Of a stretch of 54,587 nt of DNA, positions 16,828-26,575 are shown in pieces (positions within the stretch are counted from its first letter, which is position 1; each line of letters opens with the position of its first letter). Position numbers and translations under genes: made by a program. The notes beneath the pieces are model-generated. The model ran no database searches and was not told where the DNA came from. It saw only the letters and a program-made list of their open reading frames with translations. The DNA is from Lactococcus garvieae (GTDB lineage Bacteria > Bacillota > Bacilli > Lactobacillales > Streptococcaceae), in NCBI RefSeq assembly GCF_016758115.1, contig NZ_WIVG01000011.1, forward strand, positions 1-54,587, written 5' to 3'.

Positions 16828-19335
16828 TTACAAATCATCTCTGAGGTCCCACAAAAAGTTCAGGGCTTCCCGTGCAGTCATATTGTCCAAATTTATCTCT
16901 CTTAATCTTTCAATAATTTCTTGATGGTTATCTTCAACTGGAAAAAGACTCAACTGCTCTTTTTCTTCCCCAGAGGCTTGACGCACAACCGGTTTGTTCT
17001 CCAGTTTTTGTAAGATGATGTCCGCACGCTCTAATAAGCGAGCCGGCAAACCTGCAATTTTGGCAACATGAATACCATACGATTTATCTGCTGGGCCTTC
17101 TGCTATTTTGTGCAAGAAAGTCACATCTCCCCCCTTCTCCAAGGTCGCAACATGAACATTCTCTAACCCCTCAAGGCTCCCAGATAAATCTGTTAACTCG
17201 TGGTAGTGTGTAGCAAAAAGCGTCTTCGCATGAATATTGTCATGAATGTACTCAATAATCGCCTGAGCGAGAGCCATCCCGTCATATGTTGCTGTCCCAC
17301 GTCCAAGCTCATCAAAAATAATCAAGGAATGCGCCGTAGCATGCTGAATCGCATGATTAGCTTCCATCATCTCAACCATAAAAGTGGATTCACCCGAGAT
17401 TAAATTATCACTTGCTCCGATGCGCGTAAAAATTGCATCAAAAACAGGGAGCTCAGCCAACTCTGCTGGGACAAATGAACCTATTTGTGCCATAATCACA
17501 ATCATTGCAAATTGCCGCATATAGGTCGATTTCCCCGACATGTTTGGGCCTGTGATAAGCTGGATAGCTGTTTCTTCAGGAAGCTTGATATCATTGGGGA
17601 CATATTCTTGTGCACCAAGAACACTCTCAACAACTGGATGACGACCATTAACAATATTCACTTGACGCTCTTGTGTAAAAACCGGACGGACATACTGGTA
17701 TTTTTCAGCAATTGTTGCCAAACTTTGTAGACAGTCAATGCTCGCAATGGCTTTCGCCACTTTTTGTAAACGTGAAATATATTGCTCTGTTTCTGTACGG
17801 ACTTGCGCAAAGAGATCATATTCTAAAATGCTTGATTTTTCACGCGCTTCCAACATTATTTCTTCAATTTCAGCCAATTCTTTTGAACCAAAGCGCTCTG
17901 AATTTTTCAACGTGGCTTTTCGGTAAAAGTATTCTGGAACACTGGCCAGTTGACTTTGAGTAACATGGAAATAGTAACCGTCTTTGCGATTAAAGTCAAT
18001 ACGTAACGTTGAGATACCTGTTTTTTCTTTTTCTTTGGCTTCAAGTTCTGCTATCCAAGAAGTCCCGTTTGCGAGGGCTTCCCTGTATTTATCCAGTTGT
18101 TCATTATAGCCCGTCTTAATCACACCACCTTCAGTAATCACACGCTGTGCCGATTCATCAATGGCATTATGTATGAGACGGATAAGCTCTGGGATTTCAT
18201 CCAGCTGGGAAATCAGTGGTTCTAGGGCTGAATTCTTCATAGCCAACAGGACATTTTTAATCCCTGGGATATTTGACAGAGAGTTTTCTAACTGCAAGTA
18301 ATCAACTGGAAGAACTTTACCAAAAGACACGCGGGATGCAAGACGTTCTAAGTCATACACCCCCTTAAGAGCCTCAATCAAATCCGCACGTTCAAAGAAA
18401 TTGTCCAAAAAGAGCTGCACAATATCCGCACGTTTTGTGATTTCACTGGAGGAAATCAAAGGACGCTCTAGCCAACTACGAAGCAAACGTGTTCCCATGG
18501 CTGTCTTAGTCGCATCAAGCAACCAATAAAGCGTCCCATGTTTCTTTCCTTCACGTTTATTTGTTGTTAACTCAAGAGAAGACTTTGTCGCAAAATCCAT
18601 CTGTAGGAAATCTTTTATTTCATAATGCTCAACTTCTTGCAAATGACTCAAATCTCGTAACTGTGTACGCTTGACATAAGCCAAGAGCTTGGAAGCGACT
18701 TGATTTTCAAGCCTTGAAAGTGACGAATGGATATCCTCAAAGTCAAATTGCTCAGAAACCATCAGATTCATTTGCTTCTCAAAGATTTGTCTATCATCAG
18801 CCTTTAACGCGTAACCCACCACAATCTCACGCGCTTTGAGCGAGGAAATTTCACTCAAAGTTGTCGAGAAATCTGAAAGTTGGGTTGCTTTAAATTCTCC
18901 CGTTGATAAATCCATGTAAGCCAGGGCATACTTTTCATCTCCCTTGTCAAGAGCGACTAAAAAATTATTGTCTGTTGTTTGCCCGACATCAACAGCCGTT
19001 CCTGGTGTGATAACTTGCGTTACGGCACGTTTAACAATACCCACCGCAGTTTTAGGATCTTCCACTTGCTCGGCAACAGCAACCTTATGTCCCAGACTGA
19101 CTAATTGCTCAATATAATGATCTGCTGAATGATAGGGCACACCAGCCATTGGGATAGGATTTTCTGCATTCTTATTCCGCGAGGTGAGAGAAAGTTCTAA
19201 AATTTGCGCTGCATTTACCGCATCTTCATAAAAAAGTTCATAAAAATCTCCCATACGAAAGAGCAAGAAAGCATCTGGATAATCAGCTTTGATATCAAGA
19301 TATTGCTGCATTCCTGGTGAAATTTTTTCAGCCAT
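16828..19335 (-). CDS. mutS: DNA mismatch repair protein MutS
   Basis: 835 residues, the usual length for MutS1. The N-terminal mismatch-recognition motif MGDFYELF (Phe-x-Glu, about residue 28-35), connector and lever/clamp domains are followed by the ABC-type ATPase: Walker [10 protein letters not shown], signature STFMVEM, Walker [11 protein letters not shown] and ATHYHEL. A beta-clamp-like QLSLF box lies near residue 785. AAGGAAAG precedes ATG 19335. It is transcribed with the argR-ylbF-like genes in the same direction but behind a terminator. Confidence 0.98.
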   Translation of the reverse strand: MAEKISPGMQQYLDIKADYPDAFLLFRMGDFYELFYEDAVNAAQILELSLTSRNKNAENPIPMAGVPYHSADHYIEQLVSLGHKVAVAEQVEDPKTAVGIVKRAVTQVITPGTAVDVGQTTDNNFLVALDKGDEKYALAYMDLSTGEFKATQLSDFSTTLSEISSLKAREIVVGYALKADDRQIFEKQMNLMVSEQFDFEDIHSSLSRLENQVASKLLAYVKRTQLRDLSHLQEVEHYEIKDFLQMDFATKSSLELTTNKREGKKHGTLYWLLDATKTAMGTRLLRSWLERPLISSSEITKRADIVQLFLDNFFERADLIEALKGVYDLERLASRVSFGKVLPVDYLQLENSLSNIPGIKNVLLAMKNSALEPLISQLDEIPELIRLIHNAIDESAQRVITEGGVIKTGYNEQLDKYREALANGTSWIAELEAKEKEKTGISTLRIDFNRKDGYYFHVTQSQLASVPEYFYRKATLKNSERFGSKELAEIEEIMLEAREKSSILEYDLFAQVRTETEQYISRLQKVAKAIASIDCLQSLATIAEKYQYVRPVFTQERQVNIVNGRHPVVESVLGAQEYVPNDIKLPEETAIQLITGPNMSGKSTYMRQFAMIVIMAQIGSFVPAELAELPVFDAIFTRIGASDNLISGESTFMVEMMEANHAIQHATAHSLIIFDELGRGTATYDGMALAQAIIEYIHDNIHAKTLFATHYHELTDLSGSLEGLENVHVATLEKGGDVTFLHKIAEGPADKSYGIHVAKIAGLPARLLERADIILQKLENKPVVRQASGEEKEQLSLFPVEDNHQEIIERLREINLDNMTAREALNFLWDLRDDL

Positions 19336-19404
19336 GTTATTCTTCTTTCCTTTGAAAATTCTTTATTTCCATTATAACATACGGATTAAGGGCAAAGCTA
19401 AAAC

Positions 19405-19430
19405 AAAAAAAGGCCCTGAAGACCTTTATT
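19405..19430 (-). terminator. Terminator after the YlbF-like gene
   Basis: AAAGGtC...GgCCTTT stem followed by seven T on the minus strand. Confidence 0.7.
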
Positions 19431-19438
19431 TTAAATAT

Positions 19439-19780
19439 TCATCTTTCCAAAGCCTCATTGACTTTTCTTTCTATTTCTCCTGTAACGTATTGCAAAAGGG
19501 CATCAACAGGCTGCATTTTTAGGAGATAATCCTCGACTAATGGTTCATTTTTCAAGGATTCATGTATACTTTGTGCGGTACTCGAAGTTTCTCTAAAGGC
19601 CTGTTTTTTACCTATTTTTTGATAGAGAACAGCTTCTTTCTGTAACTCTTTCATTTTCTTTTGCTGCTCAAAAAGTCCCTTTTCTGCCTGTAGGGCTGTT
19701 TCAGCTTTTTGAAAGCTCTTTACATAATCCAAGTCAAGAATTTGAGCAATCAATTTTTCTTTGCTTGTTTTATAGGGCAT
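19439..19780 (-). CDS. YlbF/YmcA-family protein
   Basis: 113 residues, all-helical and charged. The pattern (ILDLDYVKSFQKAE at the start, then KMKELQKEAVLYQKIGKK and ESLKNEPLVEDYL) matches the Com_YlbF (DUF964) family; in Bacillus YlbF, YmcA and YaaT form an Fe-S complex that assists RNase Y. ATG 19780 overlaps the argR stop by 11 nt and has GGAG 7 nt upstream; the longer frame from 19819 would lie within argR. It is thus coupled to argR. Role in RNA decay is inference from the family. Confidence 0.75.
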   Translation of the reverse strand: MPYKTSKEKLIAQILDLDYVKSFQKAETALQAEKGLFEQQKKMKELQKEAVLYQKIGKKQAFRETSSTAQSIHESLKNEPLVEDYLLKMQPVDALLQYVTGEIERKVNEALER

Positions 19781-20216
19781 CTTCAATCTCCAAAGCCAAA
19801 TCACGAGCTGCCTGTTCATCTTTACAGATTAAAAGTAGGGTATCTGCACCGGCTAAGGTTCCTAAAATCTCGGGACGCTTTTCATCATCAAAAGCATTAG
19901 CTAAAAGATCTGCCTCCCCCAAGTGCGTGTGTACAACCACATTAACACTGGCAAAGGAAACTTTTAAAACAAAATTGCTAAAATATTGTTGCAATAAGGA
20001 TTGTGAAGGTGCATTGAGCTCTGTTAAAAAAACATAAAAGCTCTTCCCTCCCTCACGCTTTTTTATGATGTGTAACTCACGAATGTCACGCGATAAGCTT
20101 GCCTGAGTAATCTTTACCCCTTTTGACTCCAAAACACTTTGTAATTCTTCTTGTGTCGCAATCTGATTTTCAGAGATAATCTGTTTAATTAAGTCTAATC
20201 GTTCTTCTCTTTTCAT
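19770..20216 (-). CDS. argR: Arginine repressor, ArgR/AhrC family
   Basis: 148 residues. The N-terminal winged helix has ITQASLSRDIRELHI (the SR recognition motif) and the C-terminal oligomerisation/arginine domain has the GTLAGADTLLLI strand. In arginine-sensing members this strand reads GT(I/L)xGDDT; here the first Asp is Ala, so arginine binding may be weakened. Lactococci have two paralogs, ArgR and AhrC, which act together; this one looks like the non-sensing type. It diverges from argS, and an ARG-box-like site overlaps its own promoter, suggesting autoregulation. Confidence 0.93.
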   Translation of the reverse strand: MKREERLDLIKQIISENQIATQEELQSVLESKGVKITQASLSRDIRELHIIKKREGGKSFYVFLTELNAPSQSLLQQYFSNFVLKVSFASVNVVVHTHLGEADLLANAFDDEKRPEILGTLAGADTLLLICKDEQAARDLALEIEDAL

Positions 20217-20240
20217 GCACCTATTATAGCATAAAAATAC
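20217..20240 (-). promoter_or_regulatory. argR promoter (leaderless) with overlapping ARG-box-like site
   Basis: TGC-TATAAT (20231-20223, minus strand), six nt, ATG 20216. The 12-mer gcataaaaatac (20229-20240) overlaps the -10/spacer and recurs at 20316-20327. Confidence 0.55.
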
Positions 20241-20315
20241 TCAACAAAATATAAGGAGAAGAACCTACAATATCAGCGCTCACCGCTTTTCTTTATTTCT
20301 CCCCCTTCTAAAATT

Positions 20316-20327
20316 GCATAAAAATAC
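20316..20327. promoter_or_regulatory. Second ARG-box-like site between argR and argS
   Basis: Exact repeat of the 12-mer at 20229-20240; resembles half of the CATNAATAAAAATNCA-type ArgR/AhrC operator. Confidence 0.35.
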
Positions 20328-20490
20328 ACAAAAACTTAAATTATTCTTTTTAACAGCCGAAAAAATTCATGGTTTTTCTAAAAAACATGCATGAAAACAA
20401 AAAAGCACTTCATCCTGTAATTCTTTGACTCATTCAACTTACATACCTTAAAAACACCACCTCAAGCACTATACTTTTTTATTTCTATTA

Positions 20491-20505
20491 TGGTATAATT
20501 ATTCT
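20491..20505 (+). promoter_or_regulatory. Extended -10, predicted leaderless start of argS
   Basis: TGG-TATAAT (20491-20499), six nt, ATG 20506. No ribosome site. No T-box specifier hairpin or terminator/antiterminator is visible in the 289-bp region. Confidence 0.6.
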
Positions 20506-22194
20506 ATGAATGAAAAACTATTAGCAGCAAAATCTTTGTTCACCGCCCTTGACGGTGCGCTTGAACTTGAACAAATCGAAAATTTGCTTGAAAAACCAAA
20601 ATCATCAGAAATGGGAGATATCGCATTTCCAGCTTTCAGTTTAGCAAAGTCCATGCGTAAAGCTCCACAAGTTATTGCTGGTGAAATCGCTGAGAACGTT
20701 GATGCTACTGGCTTTGATAAAGTAGTTGCTACTGGTCCTTACGTGAACTTCTTCCTTGACAAGAAAGCTGTTGCTACAGCAGTCATCAATGAAGTCATCA
20801 CTGAAAAAGAAGACTATGGTGACCAAAACATCGGCCACGGTGCTAATGTTCCTATTGACATGTCAGCTCCGAATATCGCGAAACCTTTCTCTATTGGGCA
20901 CTTGCGTTCAACAGTTATTGGGGATTCGCTTTCAAAAATTTACGAAAAGATTGGTTACAACACCATCAAGATTAATCACTTGGGGGACTGGGGTAAACAA
21001 TTTGGTCTCCTAATCACAGCCTATAAAAAATATGGTGATGAAGCAACAATTACCGCAAATCCTATTGACGAGCTGCTGAAACTCTATGTCCAAATTAATG
21101 CTGAAGCAAAAGAAGATCCTTCTGTTGACGAAGAAGGTCGTGCTTGGTTTCTTAAAATGGAACAAGGGGACGAGGAAGCCCTCCGCATCTGGAAATGGTT
21201 CTCTGATGTCAGCTTGATTGAGTTTAACCGCATCTATGGAAAATTAGGTATTGACTTTGACCATTTTACAGGCGAATCTTTCTACTCTGACAAGATGGAT
21301 GCTGTAGTCGAAGACCTAGAATCCAAAGGGCTCATGTATGAGTCCAAGGGAGCCATGGTAGTTGACCTTGAAAAATACAATCTTAATCCAGCTTTGATTA
21401 AGAAAACTGATGGTGCAACATTGTATATCACACGTGATTTAGCAACTGCAATGTATCGTAAAGCAACTTTCGACTTTGTGAAATCACTTTATGTCGTTGG
21501 TGGCGAGCAGCAAAACCACTTCAAGCAGTTGAAGGCGGTACTTAAAGAAGCTGGTTATGACTGGTCTGACGACATGACCCACGTTTCTTTCGGTATGGTT
21601 ACTCAAGGCGGGAAAAAATTCTCAACACGTAAAGGGCATGTGGTTAAACTCGAAACTGCTCTTGACGAAGCCGTTGAACGTGCGCTCAAACAAATCAATG
21701 ATAAAAATCCTGATTTGCCAAACAAAGAACAGGTTGCACAACAAGTTGGAGTTGGCGCTGTGAAGTTCTACGACTTGAAAGCTGACCGTAACAATGGCTA
21801 TGACTTTAATCTTGAGGACATGGTTTCATTTGAAGGTGAAACAGGTCCGTATGTTCAATATGCCTATGCACGTATCTGTTCAATCTTGCGTAAAGCCCAC
21901 TATGTCCCAAGCCAAGTTAGTATTGAAGACATTCCTTCAGAAGCTTGGGAAATCGTTAAATTACTCCAAGACTTTGGTAACGTTGTTAAGCGTGCAGCTG
22001 ACAAATATGAACCTTCTATTATCGCGAAATACTCTATCTCATTGGCACAGGCTTTCAATAAGTACTATGCTCATGTGCGTATTCTCGAGGAAAACGAGGG
22101 ACTTCAAGCACGTTTAGCGCTTGCTAGCGCTACTGCTATCGTCTTAAAAGAAGCTTTGCGTCTGCTTGGTGTTGAAGCGCCGGAGGAGATGTAA
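20506..22194 (+). CDS. argS: Arginyl-tRNA synthetase
   Basis: 562 residues, class Ia. The additional N-terminal domain (1-115) is followed by the HIGH-type signature [11 protein letters not shown] within [16 protein letters not shown], the KMSKS-equivalent loop [15 protein letters not shown] and the Arg-specific DALR anticodon-binding domain ([14 protein letters not shown] to the end). Length is typical. It charges tRNA-Arg. It diverges from argR, as in other lactococci, and ends at a hairpin terminator. Confidence 0.98.
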   Translation: MNEKLLAAKSLFTALDGALELEQIENLLEKPKSSEMGDIAFPAFSLAKSMRKAPQVIAGEIAENVDATGFDKVVATGPYVNFFLDKKAVATAVINEVITEKEDYGDQNIGHGANVPIDMSAPNIAKPFSIGHLRSTVIGDSLSKIYEKIGYNTIKINHLGDWGKQFGLLITAYKKYGDEATITANPIDELLKLYVQINAEAKEDPSVDEEGRAWFLKMEQGDEEALRIWKWFSDVSLIEFNRIYGKLGIDFDHFTGESFYSDKMDAVVEDLESKGLMYESKGAMVVDLEKYNLNPALIKKTDGATLYITRDLATAMYRKATFDFVKSLYVVGGEQQNHFKQLKAVLKEAGYDWSDDMTHVSFGMVTQGGKKFSTRKGHVVKLETALDEAVERALKQINDKNPDLPNKEQVAQQVGVGAVKFYDLKADRNNGYDFNLEDMVSFEGETGPYVQYAYARICSILRKAHYVPSQVSIEDIPSEAWEIVKLLQDFGNVVKRAADKYEPSIIAKYSISLAQAFNKYYAHVRILEENEGLQARLALASATAIVLKEALRLLGVEAPEEM

Positions 22195-22227
22195 GGTTTA
22201 AAACTTTCAAAATTACAAAATAATTTT

Positions 22228-22270
22228 AAAATGAGCTGAGAATAGCATCAAAATCTTTTGGCTCATTTTT
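22228..22270 (+). terminator. Terminator of argS
   Basis: aaaatgagc (22228-22236)/gctcatttt (22261-22269), followed by TT. Confidence 0.75.
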
Positions 22271-22385
22271 TGCGTGTATTTTATTACTCATACTGTAAAA
22301 ACATTTAGCTGTTTTTCTTTTTTGATAAAATCAAGCTGGAATTTTTTTATAAACATCCAAAAAATAATAATCACAAAGAGAAGTA

Positions 22386-23651
22386 ATGATGTCTAACTTT
22401 AACCCCATATCACCAACTAAATTTAAACGTTATCGGAAAAAATTCAATCACTTTGTAGAATCGTCAGCAAAAAACTTCCGAGAAAATACAACGAAAACGA
22501 AAAAAGTTTTGCTCATTGGTGCTGCAGTACTTAGCCTCAGCATACCTGTAGGCTACTATACCCATGCTAATGCTCTAAATGAAGCACGTAACCATCTTAT
22601 TCAAGCAGAAGAAGCCCTCAATCAAAATAAACAGGGTTATGTTTCAAAAGAAACAACAGAAGCTATTTCGAGAGAAACTGCTGATACAGCTAAAATAAAA
22701 GAAATTTGGCTTCATCCTCAAAAAATAGAGAAAGAAGCACAAGCTTTAGAAGCACTGTCTAAGAAAGCCGCTACAGAAAGTCAAAGCATTGAAGAGCTCC
22801 TTCAGCAAGCTCAAACGCTATCAACGGATAAAAATATTTCACCAACAGACAAAAAACTGCTTGAAAGTTATCAAAAACAAGCCAACTCTTATCAAAATTT
22901 TTCAGATTATAAATCAAAATTTGAAGAAGAAATGTTCTTGGTCGAGGCACATAATTCTCGCACAGAAGCATTAAATTTAGCAGAAGAAACTCTTAAAGAC
23001 AAGGATTTACCAAAAGAAAATCGGAATGAATTAGATAAACTCGTCAAAAGTACAAAAGCTGCAAAAAAATCTGATGCAATCAAAGACTTAGCAAATGAAT
23101 TAACCGAAAAAGTTAGCACTGCAAAGTTGCGTATTCAAGAAGTTAAGGAAGCACGCGCCCTCAAAAACGCCAAGGATAAAGCCCAAGAAAATATTTCAAC
23201 AGCTGAAAAACTACAAGCTTCAGTCTATACGAAAGCAACAGATAAGACCGAATTGCAAAAGCTTGTCAAAGCTGTCAACCAAGCGAAGACATCTAAAGCT
23301 GTAGAAAAGGCCAACTCTGATTTAGCAACCTACTTAACAGGTGCTAAGCAAAGAGAAAGTAAAGCAGCTGAGCAAGCCGCACAGAAAGCCGAAGCAAAAC
23401 GTCAAGCAGAGGAAAAAGCTGCACAAGAGGCTGCAAGAAAAGCACAAAACGAAATAAATTCAGCAAACAGTGCTCCAGTAACTTCTGGCGGCTGGACAAC
23501 GGCGGCACCAGGAATGGTTTTCTATCGTAGTAACTCTAACAAATACTATCGCATGGTGAAAAACCCTGGAAATTACACCTATATGACCATTGGAGAAGCG
23601 CAAGGACTCAATGCAACACCTGGACATAGCAATGGTTCTGCAAAAAACTAA
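22386..23651 (+). CDS. Membrane-anchored coiled-coil protein with C-terminal NPxNYxxMT domain
   Basis: 421 residues. A basic N-terminus of about 40 residues precedes one membrane helix (VLLIGAAVLSLSIPVGYY, about 41-60) so the rest is probably extracellular. Residues 65-350 are Lys/Glu/Ala-rich heptad-type helix, ending in an Ala/Glu/Lys stretch. The last about 50 residues are compact: APGMVFYRSNSNKYYRMVKN, NPGNYTYMTIGEAQGLN, GHSNGSAKN. Similar tails occur on other lactococcal surface proteins but I cannot name the fold. The start may be the second ATG (22389), better spaced from AGAGAAG. No sorting signal is present. Function unknown; a wall-spanning or division-related role is possible. Confidence 0.7.
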   Translation: MMSNFNPISPTKFKRYRKKFNHFVESSAKNFRENTTKTKKVLLIGAAVLSLSIPVGYYTHANALNEARNHLIQAEEALNQNKQGYVSKETTEAISRETADTAKIKEIWLHPQKIEKEAQALEALSKKAATESQSIEELLQQAQTLSTDKNISPTDKKLLESYQKQANSYQNFSDYKSKFEEEMFLVEAHNSRTEALNLAEETLKDKDLPKENRNELDKLVKSTKAAKKSDAIKDLANELTEKVSTAKLRIQEVKEARALKNAKDKAQENISTAEKLQASVYTKATDKTELQKLVKAVNQAKTSKAVEKANSDLATYLTGAKQRESKAAEQAAQKAEAKRQAEEKAAQEAARKAQNEINSANSAPVTSGGWTTAAPGMVFYRSNSNKYYRMVKNPGNYTYMTIGEAQGLNATPGHSNGSAKN

Positions 23652-23720
23652 AGTAAGAAAGCTCTCTTCCACTTTTCTAAGCTCTAAGAAGCTAAGCGCA
23701 ATCCCCAATGACTCAAAAAA

Positions 23721-23760
23721 AAAAATCCACTGGCGCAACCTCACTGTCCAGTGGATTTTT
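23721..23760. terminator. Bidirectional terminator between convergent genes
   Basis: Perfect 13-bp stem (23721-23733/23748-23760) with A-run before and T-run after. Confidence 0.9.
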
Positions 23761-23768
23761 AATAGTTT

Positions 23769-24653
23769 TTACTTATTCGGTCTTACGCCTTCTGGCCACC
23801 AAAGTTTAATCAGCGCTTGTGTGCCGTCGTTTTCATAACCTTCCTCTGCTAAACGGTCATAAAGTTTCTTCGCCCCTGCTGTAGCAGGAAGTTCAATCCC
23901 CATTTTTTCAGCCTCAGATAGAGCAATCCCCAAATCTTTAATAAAATGCTTAACAAAGAAACCCGCACTAAAGTCCTCACGTAAAATACGCGGCGCATAG
24001 TTAGTCATTGACCAAGTGGCTGCAGAGCCGCCTCCTACTGTTTGAAGGACTTTTTCTACATCTAAACCTGCTTTATCTGCATAAACCATCAGTTCTGTCA
24101 TAGCTGTCATCGTTCCAGCAATGGCAATTTGATTGGCCATTTTAGTATGTTGGCCCGCTCCTGCTGCACCTTGTCGTGTGATGGTTTTTCCGATAGTTTC
24201 AAAATAAGGCAAGAGGTGCGCATAGGCTTCTTCATCACCACCTACCATAATCGTCAAGTTGGCGTTCTTTGCCCCAATGTCTCCTCCTGATACTGGTGCA
24301 TCTAAAGCCGAAGCTCCCGCTTCTTTTGCAGCCTGATAAATCTCTTGTGCCAAATCTGGCTCTGATGTTGTCATATCTACCAAAAACATGCCTTGTATAT
24401 CCGCCTTAAATACTCCTTTTTCGCCGAAGTAAATTTCGCGAACATCTTGCGGATAGCCCACAATAGAAAAAACAATATCGGCTGCTTCCGCAATCTCTTG
24501 GGGTGTCGCGCAGTAAGTTGCTCCACGCGCTACTAAATCATCTGTTTTTGCTTTTGTCCTGTTATAGACGAACAGTTCATTGCCTGCATCAAGCAGGTGA
24601 CCTGCCATTGCTGCGCCCATTACTCCTGTACCTATAAATCCGATTTTTGCCAT
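23769..24653 (-). CDS. NAD(P)-dependent beta-hydroxyacid dehydrogenase (GarR/MmsB family)
   Basis: 294 residues. The Rossmann motif is IGFIGTGVMGAAMAGHLLDAG, followed by NRTKAK, the substrate motif DAPVSGGDIGAKNANLTIMVGG (about 118-140) and the catalytic-Lys helix GAGQHTKMANQIAI (Lys about residue 170). These are the signatures of 3-hydroxyisobutyrate dehydrogenase / tartronate semialdehyde reductase / GLYR enzymes; the acid substrate cannot be told from sequence. The Asn/Thr after the second strand (YNRTKAK) favours NADP. No glycerate or valine catabolic genes are near. It follows the small gene 24664-24870 by 10 nt in the same transcript. Confidence 0.88.
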   Translation of the reverse strand: MAKIGFIGTGVMGAAMAGHLLDAGNELFVYNRTKAKTDDLVARGATYCATPQEIAEAADIVFSIVGYPQDVREIYFGEKGVFKADIQGMFLVDMTTSEPDLAQEIYQAAKEAGASALDAPVSGGDIGAKNANLTIMVGGDEEAYAHLLPYFETIGKTITRQGAAGAGQHTKMANQIAIAGTMTAMTELMVYADKAGLDVEKVLQTVGGGSAATWSMTNYAPRILREDFSAGFFVKHFIKDLGIALSEAEKMGIELPATAGAKKLYDRLAEEGYENDGTQALIKLWWPEGVRPNK

Positions 24654-24663
24654 GATTTCTCCT

Positions 24664-24870
24664 TTATTTGTTCAATCTTCTTTGCCTTGCTGCTGTTCGA
24701 CGTAAGGTTTTTATTTTTTGGTTGCGATAATCTTCCAACTTATAGCTTTTCAGCAATTTTTCAATCCCGACACGCGTTAAGCCTACTTCCTCTCCTATAT
24801 TAGCAAGCCCACGTAGAGGATTGGCATCAATCAAGTCCTGTAGTTCTTCTTTTGTCAGTCTTCTCACCAT
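24664..24870 (-). CDS. Small helix-turn-helix-like basic protein
   Basis: 68 residues, strongly basic in its last third (RNQKIKTLRRTAARQRRLNK). The middle (GLANIGEEVGLTRVGIEKLL) reads like a helix-turn-helix with a G-L-T turn. ATG 24870 is fixed by GAGGTG 5 nt upstream; a longer frame to 25011 would run through the tRNA-Leu gene and is rejected. It lies between tRNA-Leu and the dehydrogenase gene, co-oriented with both, and may share their transcript. DNA binding is a guess from composition. Confidence 0.6.
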   Translation of the reverse strand: MVRRLTKEELQDLIDANPLRGLANIGEEVGLTRVGIEKLLKSYKLEDYRNQKIKTLRRTAARQRRLNK

Positions 24871-24923
24871 ATCTTCACCTCTTAAACAAAAAAATCCCGC
24901 CCAAGCGAGATTGTAACTGATTA

Positions 24924-25006
24924 TGGGGGAGAGGGGATTTGAACCCCCACGCCCTTGCGAGCACATGCACCTGAAGCATGCGTGTCTGCCATTCCACCAC
25001 TCCCCC
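24924..25006 (-). tRNA. tRNA-Leu (CAG)
   Basis: 83-nt class II tRNA with acceptor GGGGGAG/CTCCCCC, a long variable arm and loop TTCAGGT giving anticodon CAG. The CCA end is not encoded. Confidence 0.95.
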
Positions 25007-25053
25007 AGCACTACCTATGATACCAGTTTCAATAGTGTTTTGCAAGAAATAGC

Positions 25054-25422
25054 TTACACGCCTGTGTGTCCTAAAAAAATCGCTAAAACCAGTACTGCAA
25101 GTACCATCATCGTGATAAAAATATACATTTTATCACCCTCTTTTGCGAAGGCAAAAATAGAGGCCAGCACACGAAGTATAGGAGTCAAAATCAAAAGAAA
25201 GAGACCAGCCATAAGCCAGGCAAAGGCTTTAAATTCAACAAGTCCCCTTGCAATTTCTGACAAGCCCCGTGGATAAGTCGTCCCTGGATAACCAGAATAT
25301 CCTGTGAAAACAAACATCACCAAACCAATAATGATAACCGCCGAGCTAACAAATACACCCGCCCTTAAAATCTTTCCTATTCTGAGTTCAATCTCAAGTA
25401 ATTTTTCTTTTTCTTCCGTCAT
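25054..25422 (-). CDS. DUF1634 membrane protein, partner of the TauE-type exporter
   Basis: 122 residues with three membrane helices (about 22-42, 66-86 and 97-118) and a Gly/Tyr/Pro-rich loop (YSGYPGTTYPRGL). This matches DUF1634, a family regularly found next to TauE/SafE permeases. The ATG overlaps the TGA of the permease (ATGA), so translation is coupled and the two products probably work together. No enzymatic motif is visible. Confidence 0.82.
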   Translation of the reverse strand: MTEEKEKLLEIELRIGKILRAGVFVSSAVIIIGLVMFVFTGYSGYPGTTYPRGLSEIARGLVEFKAFAWLMAGLFLLILTPILRVLASIFAFAKEGDKMYIFITMMVLAVLVLAIFLGHTGV

Positions 25423-26264
25423 AAACCAAGTCCTTTGAGTATCATTTGTAGGGCCATAAGACCAATTACAGGGATAAATATCAAGCGAATCGTCCGAGCA
25501 GGCAAATGTGGCATGATGCGCGAACCAATGGCTGCACCGGCTACGATACCTATAGCTAAAGGCCCTGCTAAGGAAGGATTAATGTAACCATTAAAAAAGT
25601 AGACCGTCGCTGAAGCTGCCGCAGTTACTCCAATCATGAGATTTGAGGTTGCCGTTGACGGTTTGAGTGGCATCTTCATCATTGTATCCATTGCCAAAAC
25701 CTTAAATGCCCCTGAACCTATACCTAAAAGACCAGAAGCTATTCCTGCACCAAACATAATGGAAGCTCCCTCTGGAACCTTTTCCACTTGATACACGACT
25801 TCTTTTCCTGTTTGCTTATCAAAGTAAGAGGAATTTAGCTTCATCTTTTCTGCCCACTTGTCTGAGGTGACATTTTGCAAGACTTTCTCACCTTGATGTA
25901 GCTTGCGCCACATATTGTAGGCTTGAAAAATCAATAAACAAGCAAAAAGGATATTTAATACCGCAGCATTAAACAAGCCGGCCAAAATCGCCCCCAGTAA
26001 TCCGCCAATCGTGGTAAAAATTTCCAAGAACATGGCGACCCGAACATTGACCAGATCATCCTTTAAATAAGAAATGGCAGCGCCTGAACTTGTAGCGATA
26101 ACGGCTACAATACTCGCCCCAATCGCATATTTTATATCAACACCAAAAAAGGAAGTGATAATGGGTGTAATAATAATTCCACCGCCGAGACCTAAAACAC
26201 TTCCTACAATACCAGCAACTACGCCAAGTAAAAGCATGGAGAATGTAAAAGTTAATAAAGACAT
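25419..26264 (-). CDS. TauE/SafE-family sulfite/organosulfur exporter
   Basis: 281 residues with about eight membrane helices in two repeated halves, each opening with a Gly-rich motif (GSVLGLGGGIIITP near residue 22; ASGLLGIGSGAFKVLA near 177) typical of TauE/SafE/YfcA permeases. A cytoplasmic loop of about 45 residues separates the halves. Members export sulfite, sulfoacetate or other anions; the substrate here is unknown. ATG 26264 has no ribosome site and lies 6 nt after TAAAAT. The operon is permease then DUF1634. Confidence 0.85.
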   Translation of the reverse strand: MSLLTFTFSMLLLGVVAGIVGSVLGLGGGIIITPIITSFFGVDIKYAIGASIVAVIATSSGAAISYLKDDLVNVRVAMFLEIFTTIGGLLGAILAGLFNAAVLNILFACLLIFQAYNMWRKLHQGEKVLQNVTSDKWAEKMKLNSSYFDKQTGKEVVYQVEKVPEGASIMFGAGIASGLLGIGSGAFKVLAMDTMMKMPLKPSTATSNLMIGVTAAASATVYFFNGYINPSLAGPLAIGIVAGAAIGSRIMPHLPARTIRLIFIPVIGLMALQMILKGLGL

Positions 26265-26279
26265 AGCTCTATTTTATCA
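26265..26279 (-). promoter_or_regulatory. Extended -10, predicted leaderless start of the TauE gene
   Basis: TGA-TAAAAT (26279-26271, minus strand), six nt, ATG 26264. Confidence 0.5.
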
Positions 26280-26327
26280 CTTTAACTCAAAAGAATCTCA
26301 GCTCAAAGGTTCGCCACTCAATTGTGA

Positions 26328-26333
26328 TATAAT
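26328..26333 (+). promoter_or_regulatory. -10 box of the small gene-zwf transcript
   Basis: TATAAT preceded by TTGTGA; 39 nt before the ATG at 26373. Confidence 0.5.
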
Positions 26334-26372
26334 TTTCTTAGTAGTAAATTTTTCTAATATAAGGGAATCGTT

Positions 26373-26552
26373 ATGAATCGCAAAGAGCTTGAAAAGAGAC
26401 TCCAAAAAGAATTAAACTTGCCTTTTTATCGTGCTAAAATTGCTGAACGTGACTATACAGAAGCTGAATATCAGGATATCAAGGCACAGCTGAGCAAAGA
26501 CTATCTGGACTATGTTGATACCTATATCGACTATGCTGAAAATGATGTTTGA
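26373..26552 (+). CDS. Small acidic hypothetical protein upstream of zwf
   Basis: A 59-residue ORF with AAGGGA 6 nt before ATG 26373 and a TATAAT box just upstream. It is helical and rich in Glu, Lys, Asp and Tyr (ERDYTEAEYQDIKAQL, DYLDYVDTYIDYAEN), with no membrane segment. It ends 23 nt before zwf, so the two are probably co-transcribed. I do not recognise a family. Good ribosome site, promoter and codon use support a real gene. Confidence 0.65.
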   Translation: MNRKELEKRLQKELNLPFYRAKIAERDYTEAEYQDIKAQLSKDYLDYVDTYIDYAENDV

Positions 26553-26575
26553 CAATCAATAGAAAGAAGAAACTT

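Noticed and set aside
20241-20490. T-box riboswitch before argS
   Set aside because: No specifier loop, T-box sequence or terminator hairpin; the promoter sits immediately before the start codon.
24664-25011. 115-codon frame spanning tRNA-Leu
   Set aside because: Its first third is the tRNA gene read as protein; the real start is 24870.
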